In this document: one piece after another, positions 8,892 to 17,630 of the stretch
Numbering within the stretch: position 1 is the first letter of the stretch
How the letters are laid out: each line of letters opens with the position of its first letter
DNA from: Tannerellaceae bacterium
GTDB lineage: Bacteria > Bacteroidota > Bacteroidia > Bacteroidales > Tannerellaceae
DNA: 64,000 bases
Direction: 5' to 3'
Assembly (NCBI GenBank): GCA_021201295.1
Contig: JAJQFE010000023.1
Coordinates: forward strand, 1-64,000
Notes under the pieces: generated by a model
Database searches by the model: none
Seen by the model: the letters and a program-made list of their open reading frames with translations, nothing else
What the model was told of the DNA's origin: nothing
Translations under genes and position numbers: made by a program

Positions 8892-9926
8892 TTATTCCTG
8901 ACCAAATTGAATATTTAACTTGGCATTGGACCAGATCCGTTCCGATAAGGTATCCATATATAATTTTTGCAGCCGGGTCTCTTTTGCTTCTTCCCCTTTG
9001 TTTTTCTTAAACAACTCATAGGCAATACCGGCCCATTCATGGGCCTTTTCCAGATCGGTGTTTACTTCATATGCTAAAGCCATATTAGAGGCACTTTTGG
9101 CTTTGTCTTTCCATCCGGAACTCTTTTCATAAATACTTTTCCAGCGTATAGCCGCCTGGTCCCATTTTTCAGTGGATACATACGCGGACGCCTCTTTCCA
9201 GACAGACGTAAGGCCGGTGTAATACCAACGGGTCTCCTCTTGCCAGTGAGGAACAAAATTGGTATATATCTTAGCCCCCATATAAGCACCGGCTGCCCGT
9301 AAGGCTAATTCACCATCCGGTAATAGTTGATGAAGCTGTTCTATATGGAGTGCCAGTTCTGCCCAGAAAATACTGTCATTCACCAGGACGGTAGCTAAAG
9401 AATTTTCCCGGGAAGGAAGATAACTCCTGACAATGCCTGTGATTTTTACATCGATTGCACCCATCACCAAGCCGTCTCCGAACCGGGAAACCTGTTTCTT
9501 CATCCGGAAAAGAAGCCTGTCTATGGAGATAATGGCCTCAGCATCATTGGCCAGGCATAACTCCATGACCTGTTGCTGGGTTAATTTGGTATCCACCAGA
9601 TAAGCCTGGTCCGTCCGGGTCATTTCATGATAGAGAAGTACATCTTCAAAATAGCCCTCATCCACAATCGCTTTTCCTAACGCCCGTGTCGCATCAAACA
9701 ACGCACTGTCTGTCCGGACACGACAGGTATCCTGGCTGACACCGAACAGGAGATATTCATAGCCGACCGTTTCCGGCTGAGGAACGGCATTGTTCACGAC
9801 TAATATTTTTCTTACCTCCTCCGGAAACGTGATTTCTGCAGGATTATAGGTCTCTATCCCCAGGTAGTGAATAGATCCGCAAGAGGACAACAGAAAACAG
9901 AGGAGGCAATAAAAGGTACTTCTCAT
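8892..9926 (-). CDS. DUF6340-like lipoprotein
   Basis: The 344-residue product starts MRSTFYCLLCFLLSSCGS, a type II (lipoprotein) signal with the acylated Cys near residue 16. ATG at 9926 is chosen over TTG at 9932. The mature part has a conserved-looking start (YNPAEITFPEEVRKILVVNN), a central domain that may resemble a CsgG-like alpha/beta fold, and a helical C-terminal region with TPR-like sequence (MALAYEVNTDLEKAHEWAGI). It resembles the uncharacterised DUF6340 family of Bacteroidales, assigned from memory of family sequences. It ends a leftward run valS - isomerase-like - this gene, with a gap of only 7 bp to its upstream neighbour, so co-transcription is likely. Function unknown. Confidence 0.7.
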   Translation of the reverse strand: MRSTFYCLLCFLLSSCGSIHYLGIETYNPAEITFPEEVRKILVVNNAVPQPETVGYEYLLFGVSQDTCRVRTDSALFDATRALGKAIVDEGYFEDVLLYHEMTRTDQAYLVDTKLTQQQVMELCLANDAEAIISIDRLLFRMKKQVSRFGDGLVMGAIDVKITGIVRSYLPSRENSLATVLVNDSIFWAELALHIEQLHQLLPDGELALRAAGAYMGAKIYTNFVPHWQEETRWYYTGLTSVWKEASAYVSTEKWDQAAIRWKSIYEKSSGWKDKAKSASNMALAYEVNTDLEKAHEWAGIAYELFKKNKGEEAKETRLQKLYMDTLSERIWSNAKLNIQFGQE

Positions 9927-9933
9927 AGACAAC

Positions 9934-10791
9934 TTATAGTTCTAAATCACTGATAGCTTTGAAATAACCGATAGACTCTGCAATCCCTACAAACGGGTCC
10001 TGCATGTCTTTTTCATATTCCAGGCTACACATACCGGTGTAATTGACTTCGCGCAGCGCTTTTATAAAAGCAGGAAAATCAATTTTACCTCGGCCAATCT
10101 CAATGCCGACCCCTGCTTTGGAAGCATCCGTTACATCCTTGATATGAATGTCAAATACACGGGTATGGTATTTTTTCAGGTCCGCTACCAGATCACATCC
10201 GTTCCGGAGATCGTGTCCTATATCTAAGCACATCCCTATCCGGGGGTCCAGTTCTTTGGTATTCTCCCACACGTCGGTGGCATCCGGATAGAGTTCAATA
10301 TCCGGGCCATGGAGATGGATTGCATAGTGAAAGTCATATTCTTTTACTTTCTTATCCACATACGGTAATAGTTCATAGTTCGGAACACCTACCACTAATT
10401 TCACACCCACCCGTTTCGCATACTCAAACCCCCGGTCTATTTCTTCTTCACTTTTCATGTAGATAGACCCTACGGCATATCTGGTTACCTGATGCGCCGC
10501 ACAGGTGTCATGAAAAGCCCGGATCTGCGCCTCCGTACTGTCTAAAGGCAGATGGAAATCTTTGATACATAGATAGTGAATAATATCCAGCCGTTGCAAG
10601 GTTTTCAGCATGGTATCCAGGTCAAAATGGACAAAGGTATACCCTGCCATTCCCAGATGAAATGGATTCACCGCTTTCCGGGCTTTAGGCGTAACCGGGT
10701 TCGGAAGGATGGCATTTCCCCGGGCAGCGGCTCCGATGAGTAACGCTCCGGCCAATCCCTGTTTAAAGAATGTTCTTCGTGTGTGTTTCAT
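9934..10791 (-). CDS. Sugar phosphate isomerase/epimerase-like TIM-barrel protein with a Tat-type signal
   Basis: This 285-residue protein begins MKHTRRTFFKQGLAGALLIG, a twin-arginine-type signal, so it is probably exported folded. The rest is an AP-endonuclease-2/xylose-isomerase-like TIM barrel with metal-ligand candidates HLHGPDIE, CLDIGHD and DIHIKDV and a final CSLEYE strand. Related enzymes isomerise or epimerise sugars or inositols; the substrate here is unknown. ATG at 10791 is preferred over TTG at 10818 because it places the RR motif at the N-terminus. It lies 34 bp downstream of valS and 7 bp upstream of the DUF6340-like gene. Confidence 0.85.
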   Translation of the reverse strand: MKHTRRTFFKQGLAGALLIGAAARGNAILPNPVTPKARKAVNPFHLGMAGYTFVHFDLDTMLKTLQRLDIIHYLCIKDFHLPLDSTEAQIRAFHDTCAAHQVTRYAVGSIYMKSEEEIDRGFEYAKRVGVKLVVGVPNYELLPYVDKKVKEYDFHYAIHLHGPDIELYPDATDVWENTKELDPRIGMCLDIGHDLRNGCDLVADLKKYHTRVFDIHIKDVTDASKAGVGIEIGRGKIDFPAFIKALREVNYTGMCSLEYEKDMQDPFVGIAESIGYFKAISDLEL

Positions 10792-10825
10792 GGTATTTGT
10801 GTTTAATGGTGTAAGCAAATCTACA

Positions 10826-13450
10826 CTATTTTTTTAGTGCAGCCATACTTTCTTCCAGACTTTTGATTTTACTTTCCGCATCCGCCTGTTTTTTGCGCTC
10901 CATCTCAATCACTTGGGCAGGCGCTTTGCTGACAAAACTTTCATTGCTCAGCTTCTTCAGTACGGATGCCAGGAATCCCTGCTGATAGGCCAGCTCTTCC
11001 GCTAATCTGGCCAGTTCTTCCTCCACATTGATCATATTCCCTAACGGGACGGCATATTCTGTGGTACGCACCAGAAAAGAGACTGCTCCGGCAGATTTCT
11101 CGTTTACATTCGCAATAGAGGATATGTTACATAGTTTAGTGATCACCGGATTAAACGCTTCCATATGTTCCCCTACGATTTCCAACTGTAAAGTTTCTTT
11201 AGCAGGAATGTTTTTCTGCAGACGGATCGTACGGATGCCTCCGATGATCTCTTTTACCACTTCAAACGCTTCCAGATAGGCCTGGTCTACGGCTGCGATC
11301 TGCGGTTGCAGGGAAATCATAATACTTTCCCCTTCCCGGCGCGGCTCTAATGCCTGCCATAATTCCTCCGTAATAAAAGGCATAAACGGATGCAACAGGC
11401 GAAGCAATGAATCAAAGAAACTCAGCGTAGCCTCATAGGTTATCCGGTCAATCGGCTGTTCGTAGCCCGGTTTGATCATCTCCAGATACCAGGAAGAGAA
11501 TTCGTCCCAGAAGAGTTTATAGACATCCATCAGGGCCTCGTTCAGACGGTATTTACCGAAAGAATCATCCATCGACGCGATGGTTTTGTTCAATTGCATC
11601 CGGAACCATTGGATTGCTATGGCAGAAGCCTCCGGTTGCGGAATCGTTTCATCTACTTTCCAGCCTTTGACCAGACGGAACGCATTCCATATTTTATTGT
11701 TAAAATTACGTCCCTGTTCACATAAGGAATCATCAAACGGAATGTCATTCCCGGCAGGCGCGGCTAACATTAAGCCCATCCGTACCCCGTCAGCCCCATA
11801 TTTCTCAATCAGTTCCAGCGGGTCCGGAGAGTTTCCTAAGAATTTGGACATCTTACGTCCCAGTTTGTCACGAACCAATCCGGTAAAATATACATTTTCG
11901 AACGGTTTTTCTTTTTCATACTCATATCCGGCCATGATCATCCGGGCCACCCAGAAGAAAATAATATCAGGAGCAGTTACCAGGTCACTGGTCGGATAAT
12001 AATACCTGATCTCTTCATTATCCGGATGATTAATCCCGTCAAACAGGGAGATCGGCCATAACCAGGATGAAAACCAGGTGTCTAAACAGTCTTCATCCTG
12101 ACGCAGGTCTGATCGCTGTAAAGCCGGGTTTCCTGTTTTTTCCCGGGCCAGTTCCAACGCTTTTTCGGGAGTATCTGCCACCACATATCCACCTTCCGGT
12201 AAATAATAAGCCGGGATGCGATGTCCCCACCAAAGCTGACGGGAAATACACCAGTCCTTGATGTTTTCCATCCAGTGACGGTACGTGTTTTTTAATTTCT
12301 GCGGATAGAATTTAATTTCATCCTCCATCACAGCATCTAAAGCCGGTTGGGCCAGGCCATCCATCTTCAGGAACCATTGCATCGATAATTTAGGCTCAAT
12401 CGGTACATGGGTGCGTTCCGAATAACCCACTTTGTTATCATACGCTTCGATCTTTTCCATCAGGCCAGCTTCCTGCAGATCTGTAGCGATCTGTGTCCGT
12501 ACGTCAAAACGATCCATCCCTACGTATAAGGTCCCGGCTTCACTGATCGTTCCGTTGTTATTGAAAATATCGATGGTGGGCAGGTTATATTTTTCCCCTA
12601 ACATGTAGTCATTTACATCATGGGCAGGGGTGACCTTCAGACAACCTGTCCCAAATTCCATATCCACGTAATCGTCCATAATAACCGGAACAGCCCGGTT
12701 TACCAACGGTACGATCACTTTTTTCCCTTTCAGGAAAGCATACCGGGGATCATTCGGGTTTACACACACGGCGGTATCCCCCAGGATCGTTTCCGGCCGG
12801 GTGGTGGCCACTACAATATACGTATTGTCTTCTTCTTCAACCTGATAACGAAGGTAGAAAAGTTTGCTATGTTCTTCTTTGTACACCACTTCCTCATCCG
12901 AAAGAGCGGTCAATGCCTGCGGGTCCCAGTTAACCATACGTACACCCCGGTAGATCAACCCTTTTTCATAGAGGTCAACGAATACTTTGATCACACTTTC
13001 CGAACGGATCTCATCCATGGTAAAGGCGGTTCTGTCCCAGTCACAGGAAGCGCCTAACTTCCGTAATTGTTTCAGGATAATTCCTCCATGTTCCTCTTTC
13101 CATTCCCAGGCATGTTTCAGGAACTCTTCACGGGTCAGGTCGCTTTTCTTAATTCCTTTCTGTGCAAGTTTGTCCACCACTTTTGCTTCTGTGGCAATCG
13201 AAGCATGGTCTGTCCCCGGTACCCAGCAGGCGTTTTTCCCCTGCATACGTGCCCGGCGGATCAATATATCCTGGATGGTATTGTTTAACATATGCCCCAT
13301 GTGGAGTACTCCGGTGACGTTCGGAGGAGGTATGACAATCGTATAAGGCTCCCGTTCGTCCGGAACAGATCTGAAAAAGCCTTTATCTAACCAATACTGA
13401 TACCATTTCCCCTCTACATCTTTCGGGTTGTACTTACTTGCAATTTCCAT
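10826..13450 (-). CDS. valS: Valyl-tRNA synthetase
   Basis: This 874-residue class I aminoacyl-tRNA synthetase charges tRNA-Val with valine in the cytoplasm. The HIGH motif appears as [14 protein letters not shown] near residue 38-51. The editing CP1 domain contains [13 protein letters not shown] near 216. The KMSKS loop reads [14 protein letters not shown] near 535, with Phe in place of the usual final Ser. The C-terminus carries the anticodon-binding helical domain and a coiled-coil tail with [10 protein letters not shown]. The length is normal for the family. It heads a leftward run of three genes. Upstream lies the large gene-free region that starts at 13451. Confidence 0.97.
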   Translation of the reverse strand: MEIASKYNPKDVEGKWYQYWLDKGFFRSVPDEREPYTIVIPPPNVTGVLHMGHMLNNTIQDILIRRARMQGKNACWVPGTDHASIATEAKVVDKLAQKGIKKSDLTREEFLKHAWEWKEEHGGIILKQLRKLGASCDWDRTAFTMDEIRSESVIKVFVDLYEKGLIYRGVRMVNWDPQALTALSDEEVVYKEEHSKLFYLRYQVEEEDNTYIVVATTRPETILGDTAVCVNPNDPRYAFLKGKKVIVPLVNRAVPVIMDDYVDMEFGTGCLKVTPAHDVNDYMLGEKYNLPTIDIFNNNGTISEAGTLYVGMDRFDVRTQIATDLQEAGLMEKIEAYDNKVGYSERTHVPIEPKLSMQWFLKMDGLAQPALDAVMEDEIKFYPQKLKNTYRHWMENIKDWCISRQLWWGHRIPAYYLPEGGYVVADTPEKALELAREKTGNPALQRSDLRQDEDCLDTWFSSWLWPISLFDGINHPDNEEIRYYYPTSDLVTAPDIIFFWVARMIMAGYEYEKEKPFENVYFTGLVRDKLGRKMSKFLGNSPDPLELIEKYGADGVRMGLMLAAPAGNDIPFDDSLCEQGRNFNNKIWNAFRLVKGWKVDETIPQPEASAIAIQWFRMQLNKTIASMDDSFGKYRLNEALMDVYKLFWDEFSSWYLEMIKPGYEQPIDRITYEATLSFFDSLLRLLHPFMPFITEELWQALEPRREGESIMISLQPQIAAVDQAYLEAFEVVKEIIGGIRTIRLQKNIPAKETLQLEIVGEHMEAFNPVITKLCNISSIANVNEKSAGAVSFLVRTTEYAVPLGNMINVEEELARLAEELAYQQGFLASVLKKLSNESFVSKAPAQVIEMERKKQADAESKIKSLEESMAALKK

Positions 13451-13788
13451 AATTTTTATTCTGCGTAATATAGTGTCTGTTGATAATGGGTTCGCCGGAA
13501 GCAGTTCCCAAAATTATAAGGCAAAAGTACAAAAAAACTATGGAACAGAGTAGATATGGACAAAGAAATCAGTTCTTTGTCTCTCCGCCCTTTGAAAAGG
13601 CTACCCTACCGGGTCGGAAACCTTCTTTCAGCCTATCTCTAAAGAAACGGGTAGCAATAAAAAACGGCAGATCAGTCTGGTTACCTGATGAGCGGGCCTT
13701 GAATGTTTCCCGATGGCAATGGGGTAGGGGGATGTGGTTCCCCGGGTCCTGCCTGGTGACCCTGGTGACGGGTGGCCCGGTTTTATCC

Positions 13789-13880
13789 TGAATAAATATA
13801 TATTCATTTTTGACTGAAAAACTATATATATATTTATTTATTATATTATTAATAATGTATATTTATATATATTATATTGT
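13789..13880. other. Extremely AT-rich tract
   Basis: Only a handful of G or C bases occur in these 92 bp, which contain runs such as TATATATATATTTATTTATT. The flanks, especially 13560-13788, are GC-richer than the window average. Such a tract would melt or bend easily; it could serve as a promoter, a binding site for a nucleoid protein or an unwinding element. Confidence 0.6.
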
Positions 13881-13882
13881 GC

Positions 13883-13904
13883 GGAGTTTTTACGATAAAA
13901 CTCC
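13883..13904. other. Perfect 8-bp hairpin beside the AT-rich tract
   Basis: GGAGTTTT (13883-13890) and AAAACTCC (13897-13904) flank a six-base loop, TACGAT. There is no T-tail on either side, so it is not a clear terminator. Confidence 0.55.
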
Positions 13905-13957
13905 ACCCCAAACTCTATCCCAAAGTATATACAAACGAATAAAAAAGCGGTCGGCCA

Positions 13958-14083
13958 ATAGTATACTGATTCGTACCGGATAATAAGTATATTAAGCGCA
14001 ATTAATAAGTATATTAGCCGGCGCTAATAAGTATATTAAGTGGAGCTAATAAGTATATTAAGTCCGGCTGATACGTATACTAT
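13958..14083. repeat. Phased 22-bp array of TAATA-AGTA-TATTA dyads
   Basis: The 14-mer TAATAAGTATATTA occurs identically at 13981, 14003, 14025 and 14047, exactly 22 bp apart, with a diverged copy (TGATACGTATACTA) in register at 14069. Each unit is a dyad, TAATA and TATTA around AGTA. The array is bracketed by the inverted pair ATAGTATAC (13958-13966) and GTATACTAT (14075-14083). The spacers differ in sequence. A 22-bp period puts the units on nearly the same face of the helix, as for co-operative binding of a dimeric DNA-binding protein. Confidence 0.85.
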
Positions 14084-14347
14084 CCAGGCTCTCCACCGGA
14101 GCAGCCGGATTTGGCTAAGGCCGATCTCCGGTTGCAATGCGGCAGCATCGGATATAAGGATCTCCTGACCCGTAACCTCTACTATACCGATGAAAGTCAC
14201 AGATACTCTTTAACTAACACTAAAGAACAAGTGGGGGAGTAAGGTAACATATAGGGCTGTGGATTGACTTGTCCGGTCTGTTCCGGTGGTTTGCCTTTTA
14301 TTTTTTCCTTTTCATCTGTCGCGGTTTCTTAGATGGAAAGGATTTTC

Positions 14348-14355
14348 TATATTTG
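14348..14355 (+). promoter_or_regulatory. Candidate Bacteroidota promoter -7 element for the histidine kinase gene
   Basis: TATATTTG matches the TAnnTTTG -7 consensus and lies 35 bp before the start codon at 14391. A weak -33 match (TTTC, 14325-14328) sits 19 bp upstream. Confidence 0.5.
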
Positions 14356-14390
14356 CTTGTAATCTTTTAAGACTTTAAGTATAGAAGTAT

Positions 14391-15584
14391 ATGGCAATAG
14401 CAAAAAAGAACGACTGGCTGGTAGGATTGATCATCTCTATCCTGTTAACAGTGTTTGTTAACTTCTCTCTCCTGATGCGGTTATATGAATATTCCAGCAA
14501 AGTGGGAATAGATCCTTTCAGGCCGCCTGTGAATAGTTATTATCTCTATTTTTCCTTAGGGTGGTTTTTTCTTTTTGCATTTATCCTTTTTATTCTGACT
14601 TTGCAATGGTGCCGGTTAGGGGATCAGCTATTCAAACGGAATGAATATAAAGTGGTACTCTTTGTCATAGGTGTCAGTGCGTTATGCGCATTTCTGTTGC
14701 TTCAGCTTTATCCGGTTCTGCAGGAAACCTTTATGGAGCATGTGGTGCAGACAGAAGGGCAAATAAAACCTTCCGGTGGGATGAAACCAGACGGTAACTT
14801 TGGACGGGGAGGGCCTTCGAAAAAACCTATGTGGGAGATGCCGGACTCTCCGATTCCGTTTATCAAAGCGATGAGTCCTCATCCTTTTTCCCGCCCTTTG
14901 GTCACGGAACATTTGTTTGTTTTAATTACTATTATTCTGATTATCTCATTGATGCGCCTGCTATATGATCGCCAGCAAATGTTACTGGAGTTTGAAAAAC
15001 TAAAAACGGAAAAACTCAAGACTTTCTATAATGCCCTTATGGGACAGATCAACCCGCATTTCTTCTTTAATTCCCTGAATGGCCTGAACTCTTTGATCAG
15101 GGGGGATGAAAAGAAAAAGACATTGGCCTATCTGGATGGACTGTCCAATGTGTTCCGGTATATTTTGCAGAGTAATAAAAAAGAGTTGGTGACGTTAGAA
15201 GAGGAACTTCAGTTTGTGAAAGCCTACACGTATCTGCTGAGTGTGCGGTATGAAGGAAAATTATTTTTTTTCGTTCAGTCGGATACCCGTTACCTGTTAT
15301 GGCAATTGCCGATTCTGAGTATATTGCCTTTAATAGAAAATGCAGTCAAGCATAATGTGATCAGTAAACAGTATCCTTTAGAGGTGAATATTTATACTAC
15401 TGAGGACCATATGCTGGTGGTTTCAAATAAGGTGCAACCTAAAGTGGAGAAAAGTGTCAGCAGTGGGATCGGACTTAAAAATCTATGGGGCCGCTATCGG
15501 ATGCTGACCGGTAAAGATATTTATATTTCTAACCGGAAGGACTATTTCAAGGTGTCCCTTTCGTTGATCAATGCATCTGTTTAA
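14391..15584 (+). CDS. LytS/YehU-type sensor histidine kinase
   Basis: This 397-residue inner-membrane kinase has four predicted membrane segments (about residues 12-33, 49-71, 85-107 and 172-192). A Gly/Pro-rich loop between the third and fourth (around GGMKPDGNFGRGGPSKKP) would face the periplasm. The His_kinase domain follows, with MGQINPHFFFNSLNGLNSLI carrying the phospho-His near residue 223. The ATPase part has LPILSILPLIENAVKHN (N box) and SGIGLKNLWGRY (G box). It should phosphorylate the LytTR response regulator encoded 18 bp downstream. The stimulus is unknown. Confidence 0.92.
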   Translation: MAIAKKNDWLVGLIISILLTVFVNFSLLMRLYEYSSKVGIDPFRPPVNSYYLYFSLGWFFLFAFILFILTLQWCRLGDQLFKRNEYKVVLFVIGVSALCAFLLLQLYPVLQETFMEHVVQTEGQIKPSGGMKPDGNFGRGGPSKKPMWEMPDSPIPFIKAMSPHPFSRPLVTEHLFVLITIILIISLMRLLYDRQQMLLEFEKLKTEKLKTFYNALMGQINPHFFFNSLNGLNSLIRGDEKKKTLAYLDGLSNVFRYILQSNKKELVTLEEELQFVKAYTYLLSVRYEGKLFFFVQSDTRYLLWQLPILSILPLIENAVKHNVISKQYPLEVNIYTTEDHMLVVSNKVQPKVEKSVSSGIGLKNLWGRYRMLTGKDIYISNRKDYFKVSLSLINASV

Positions 15585-15602
15585 TGTGAAGTGTAGGTAC
15601 CC

Positions 15603-16364
15603 ATGAGAGCTGTTATTATAGAAGATGAAACGGCTGCCATAATCAGTCTTAAGGCAGTCCTTGAACAAAATCAGGTCACTCCGATAGAGGTGGTGGCAGA
15701 GCTGGAAAGTATAGAAGAGAGTGTGGAGTATTTTCAATCTTCCCCTCAGCCGGATATTATTTTTATGGATATTCATCTGGCGGATGGCACAGCCTTCAAA
15801 ATTTTTGAGCAGGTGAATATCGAATCTCCGGTTGTTTTTACTACGGCTTATGATGAATATGCTTTGCAGGCTTTTCAGGTCAGTAGTATTGACTACCTGT
15901 TGAAACCGGTCACGGTCCATTCCCTGGAAAGGGCCCTGAATAAACTGAAACTCTTTGATACGGAGGAAAGAAAAGCCCATGTGTTGCAGATGAATGATAC
16001 GATCCGGGGCAGGAATAAAGTGAAAAGTCTCCTGATCATGTTAGCCGATAAATTCTATCCTCTTCCTGTGGAGACGATTCTCTATTTTTATACTGCTAAT
16101 GAAAAGGTGACTGCTTTTACGGCAGACGGGAAACAGCATCCGGTAGACCGGACACTGGATGCCTTGATGGAACAGTTGGATGAGCATCTCTTTTTCCGTG
16201 CTAACCGTCAGTTTATTATTTCCCGGAAAGCCATCAAAGATGTGGATCTGTGGTTTGGGAGTCGTTTGTCTGTGAACTTATCCGTACCTGTGCCTGAGCG
16301 TATTGTGGTTAGTAAGACGAAGTCGCCGGTGTTTAAAAAGTGGATTTTGGAGGAGGTGAATTAA
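15603..16364 (+). CDS. LytTR-family response regulator
   Basis: This 253-residue regulator has an N-terminal receiver domain: acidic pocket EDE near residues 7-9, phospho-acceptor Asp56 in IIFMDIHLADG, the TTAYDEYAL switch segment and the KP pair in IDYLLKPV. The C-terminal LytTR DNA-binding domain spans about residues 145-250 and contains FFRANRQFIISRKAI. It pairs with the kinase 18 bp upstream as a two-component system. Targets are unknown; the phased repeats upstream of the kinase gene are a possible autoregulatory site, which is conjecture. Confidence 0.93.
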   Translation: MRAVIIEDETAAIISLKAVLEQNQVTPIEVVAELESIEESVEYFQSSPQPDIIFMDIHLADGTAFKIFEQVNIESPVVFTTAYDEYALQAFQVSSIDYLLKPVTVHSLERALNKLKLFDTEERKAHVLQMNDTIRGRNKVKSLLIMLADKFYPLPVETILYFYTANEKVTAFTADGKQHPVDRTLDALMEQLDEHLFFRANRQFIISRKAIKDVDLWFGSRLSVNLSVPVPERIVVSKTKSPVFKKWILEEVN

Positions 16365-16374
16365 CGGTTCCATT

Positions 16375-16394
16375 TCACCCGTCGAAAAGGGTGA
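16375..16394. other. Hairpin between the response regulator and the solo LytTR gene
   Basis: TCACCC (16375-16380) pairs with GGGTGA (16389-16394) across an eight-base loop. No T-run follows directly. It could weaken read-through into the LytTR gene at 16493 or protect the upstream mRNA end. Confidence 0.4.
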
Positions 16395-16492
16395 TTCATC
16401 GTCTAAGTTGAGCCTCTCACCGACTGTTAACTTTTTTTTATGGTTGTTTTCTTTTCCTTTGCTTTTGTAACAACTAACTAAGAATAATCGGT

Positions 16493-16930
16493 ATGCTAAA
16501 ATGTATCACATTTGAAGGAGATGCTTCCTCTCTGAATGCACTGATGGGGTATTTTGAGAAGCTGGATAAAGCGTTGGCAGATGTTCATAAGGTCTTGCAT
16601 AAGGAGCAGGCTAACCAACCTATTTTTGTGAAGGAGGGAAGTAAGATTATCCGGGTGCCCCGGGAAGATATCCTCTATCTGGAAGGATACGGGGATTACG
16701 TAAAGATCCACCGGACCACTGGTAAACCGCTCTTGTCCCAGATGAGCCTGAAACGTTTTGAATCCTCTTTGTCCGGCAGGGATTTCTGCCGGGTACATCG
16801 TTCCTATATCGTGGCTATTTCACAGATCAACTATATTGAAAGAAAGCGGATCCGTATAGGCAATGAACTGATCCCGATCAGTGATTCCTATCTGCCGGTG
16901 CTAATGGAGCATCTGGCTTTGCATAAGTAA
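16493..16930 (+). CDS. Stand-alone LytTR DNA-binding protein
   Basis: This 145-residue protein lacks a receiver domain. Residues 1-38 form a short helical N-terminus, and about 43-145 form a LytTR domain: FVKEGSKIIRVPREDILYLE, GDYVKIHRTTGK, a segment ending DFCRVHRSYIVAISQI and a final NELIPISDSYLP. It should bind DNA independently of phosphorylation. It follows the LytS/LytT pair by 128 bp with a hairpin between, so it may be separately transcribed. The 3' end overlaps the convergent comF-like gene by 53 bp. Confidence 0.88.
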   Translation: MLKCITFEGDASSLNALMGYFEKLDKALADVHKVLHKEQANQPIFVKEGSKIIRVPREDILYLEGYGDYVKIHRTTGKPLLSQMSLKRFESSLSGRDFCRVHRSYIVAISQINYIERKRIRIGNELIPISDSYLPVLMEHLALHK

Positions 16931-17630
16931 AGGAAAAAACAGTCCCGGCTTTGGCGATGGTCAGTATACTAACCTGTACCTCTTTTACTGAGAGTAGTTT
17001 TTTCGCACAGGCACAAAGCGTAGAACTTGGAGTGACCACATCATCTACTAACAGGATGTGTTTTCCCCGGATGGAGGATTCGTTTTTCAGTGTGAAAAGC
17101 CCTTGCATATTATTCCATCGATCATAGATATTTTTAGTCACCTGGGAAGTGGACTGTACTTCCCGGTATAACAGGTGGGTAGATACCGGCAAGCCGGACA
17201 CTGCCCGGATGCCCCGGGCGATATATTCTGCCTGGTTATAGCCACGTATGCTCCGGCGTTTTTTATGGATAGGAACCGGAACGATCAGGTCGATGTCCCG
17301 GAACAGGGAGGACCGGGAGACCTCCTGCCAGCACAGTTTGCCTAATTCATAGGCTAATTCTTTATTCTCATGGTATTTAAAAGCATGGACTAACTTTTGC
17401 ACTTTATTTCCTTTTTCATAATGCAGGAAGGCGGAGGCCGCCTGTATCCGGATTCTGCCATAGAACAGATGGAAGACCGGATTGCCGGGTTGGGTATGAA
17501 AGTGGGTATACGGGAGGTCATAGAGACAACCCAGGCAAATCTGTTTTTCGGTTTTGATTAACGGGGTCCGGCAGGTCAGGCAAAGATTGGGGAAAAACAG
17601 ATGTAACAAATCATTCCAGATCGTCTGCAT
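16878..17630 (-). CDS. comF: ComF-family phosphoribosyltransferase-like protein
   Basis: This 250-residue protein has an N-terminal zinc-ribbon-like part (CLTC near residue 17 and CLGC near 32) and a C-terminal phosphoribosyltransferase fold with the PRPP-loop-like ILLVDDVVTPSSTL near residue 195. In other bacteria ComF supports uptake of single-stranded DNA during transformation, but many homologues have no proven role. It is the last gene of a compact leftward operon prmC-recX-comF and overlaps recX by 20 bp. The 3' end overlaps the convergent LytTR gene by 53 bp. Confidence 0.9.
   Translation of the reverse strand: MQTIWNDLLHLFFPNLCLTCRTPLIKTEKQICLGCLYDLPYTHFHTQPGNPVFHLFYGRIRIQAASAFLHYEKGNKVQKLVHAFKYHENKELAYELGKLCWQEVSRSSLFRDIDLIVPVPIHKKRRSIRGYNQAEYIARGIRAVSGLPVSTHLLYREVQSTSQVTKNIYDRWNNMQGLFTLKNESSIRGKHILLVDDVVTPSSTLCACAKKLLSVKEVQVSILTIAKAGTVFSFTYAKPDAPLAPADRNH

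Larger units (their letters stand above)
13451..14390. other. 940-bp gene-free region with an AT-rich block, hairpin and phased repeats
   Basis: No convincing gene lies here between the divergent valS and the histidine kinase. An open frame at 13480-13791 has no recognisable protein features. A frame without a start codon (14072-14242; includes DLLTRNLYYTDESHRYSLTN) looks vaguely protein-like and may be a relic. The notable contents are the AT-rich tract 13789-13880, the hairpin 13883-13904 and the repeat array 13958-14083, listed separately. Confidence 0.6.

Noticed and set aside
12620-13346. Rightward open frames inside valS
   Set aside because: Antisense shadows of a well-conserved synthetase.
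13480-13791. 103-residue open frame in the valS-kinase gap
   Set aside because: No recognisable motif, composition unlike the neighbouring proteins, and no promoter or RBS support.
13789-14083. Chromosomal oriC
   Set aside because: No TTATNCACA-type DnaA boxes were seen and no dnaA or dnaN gene is in the window; kept only as origin-like architecture.
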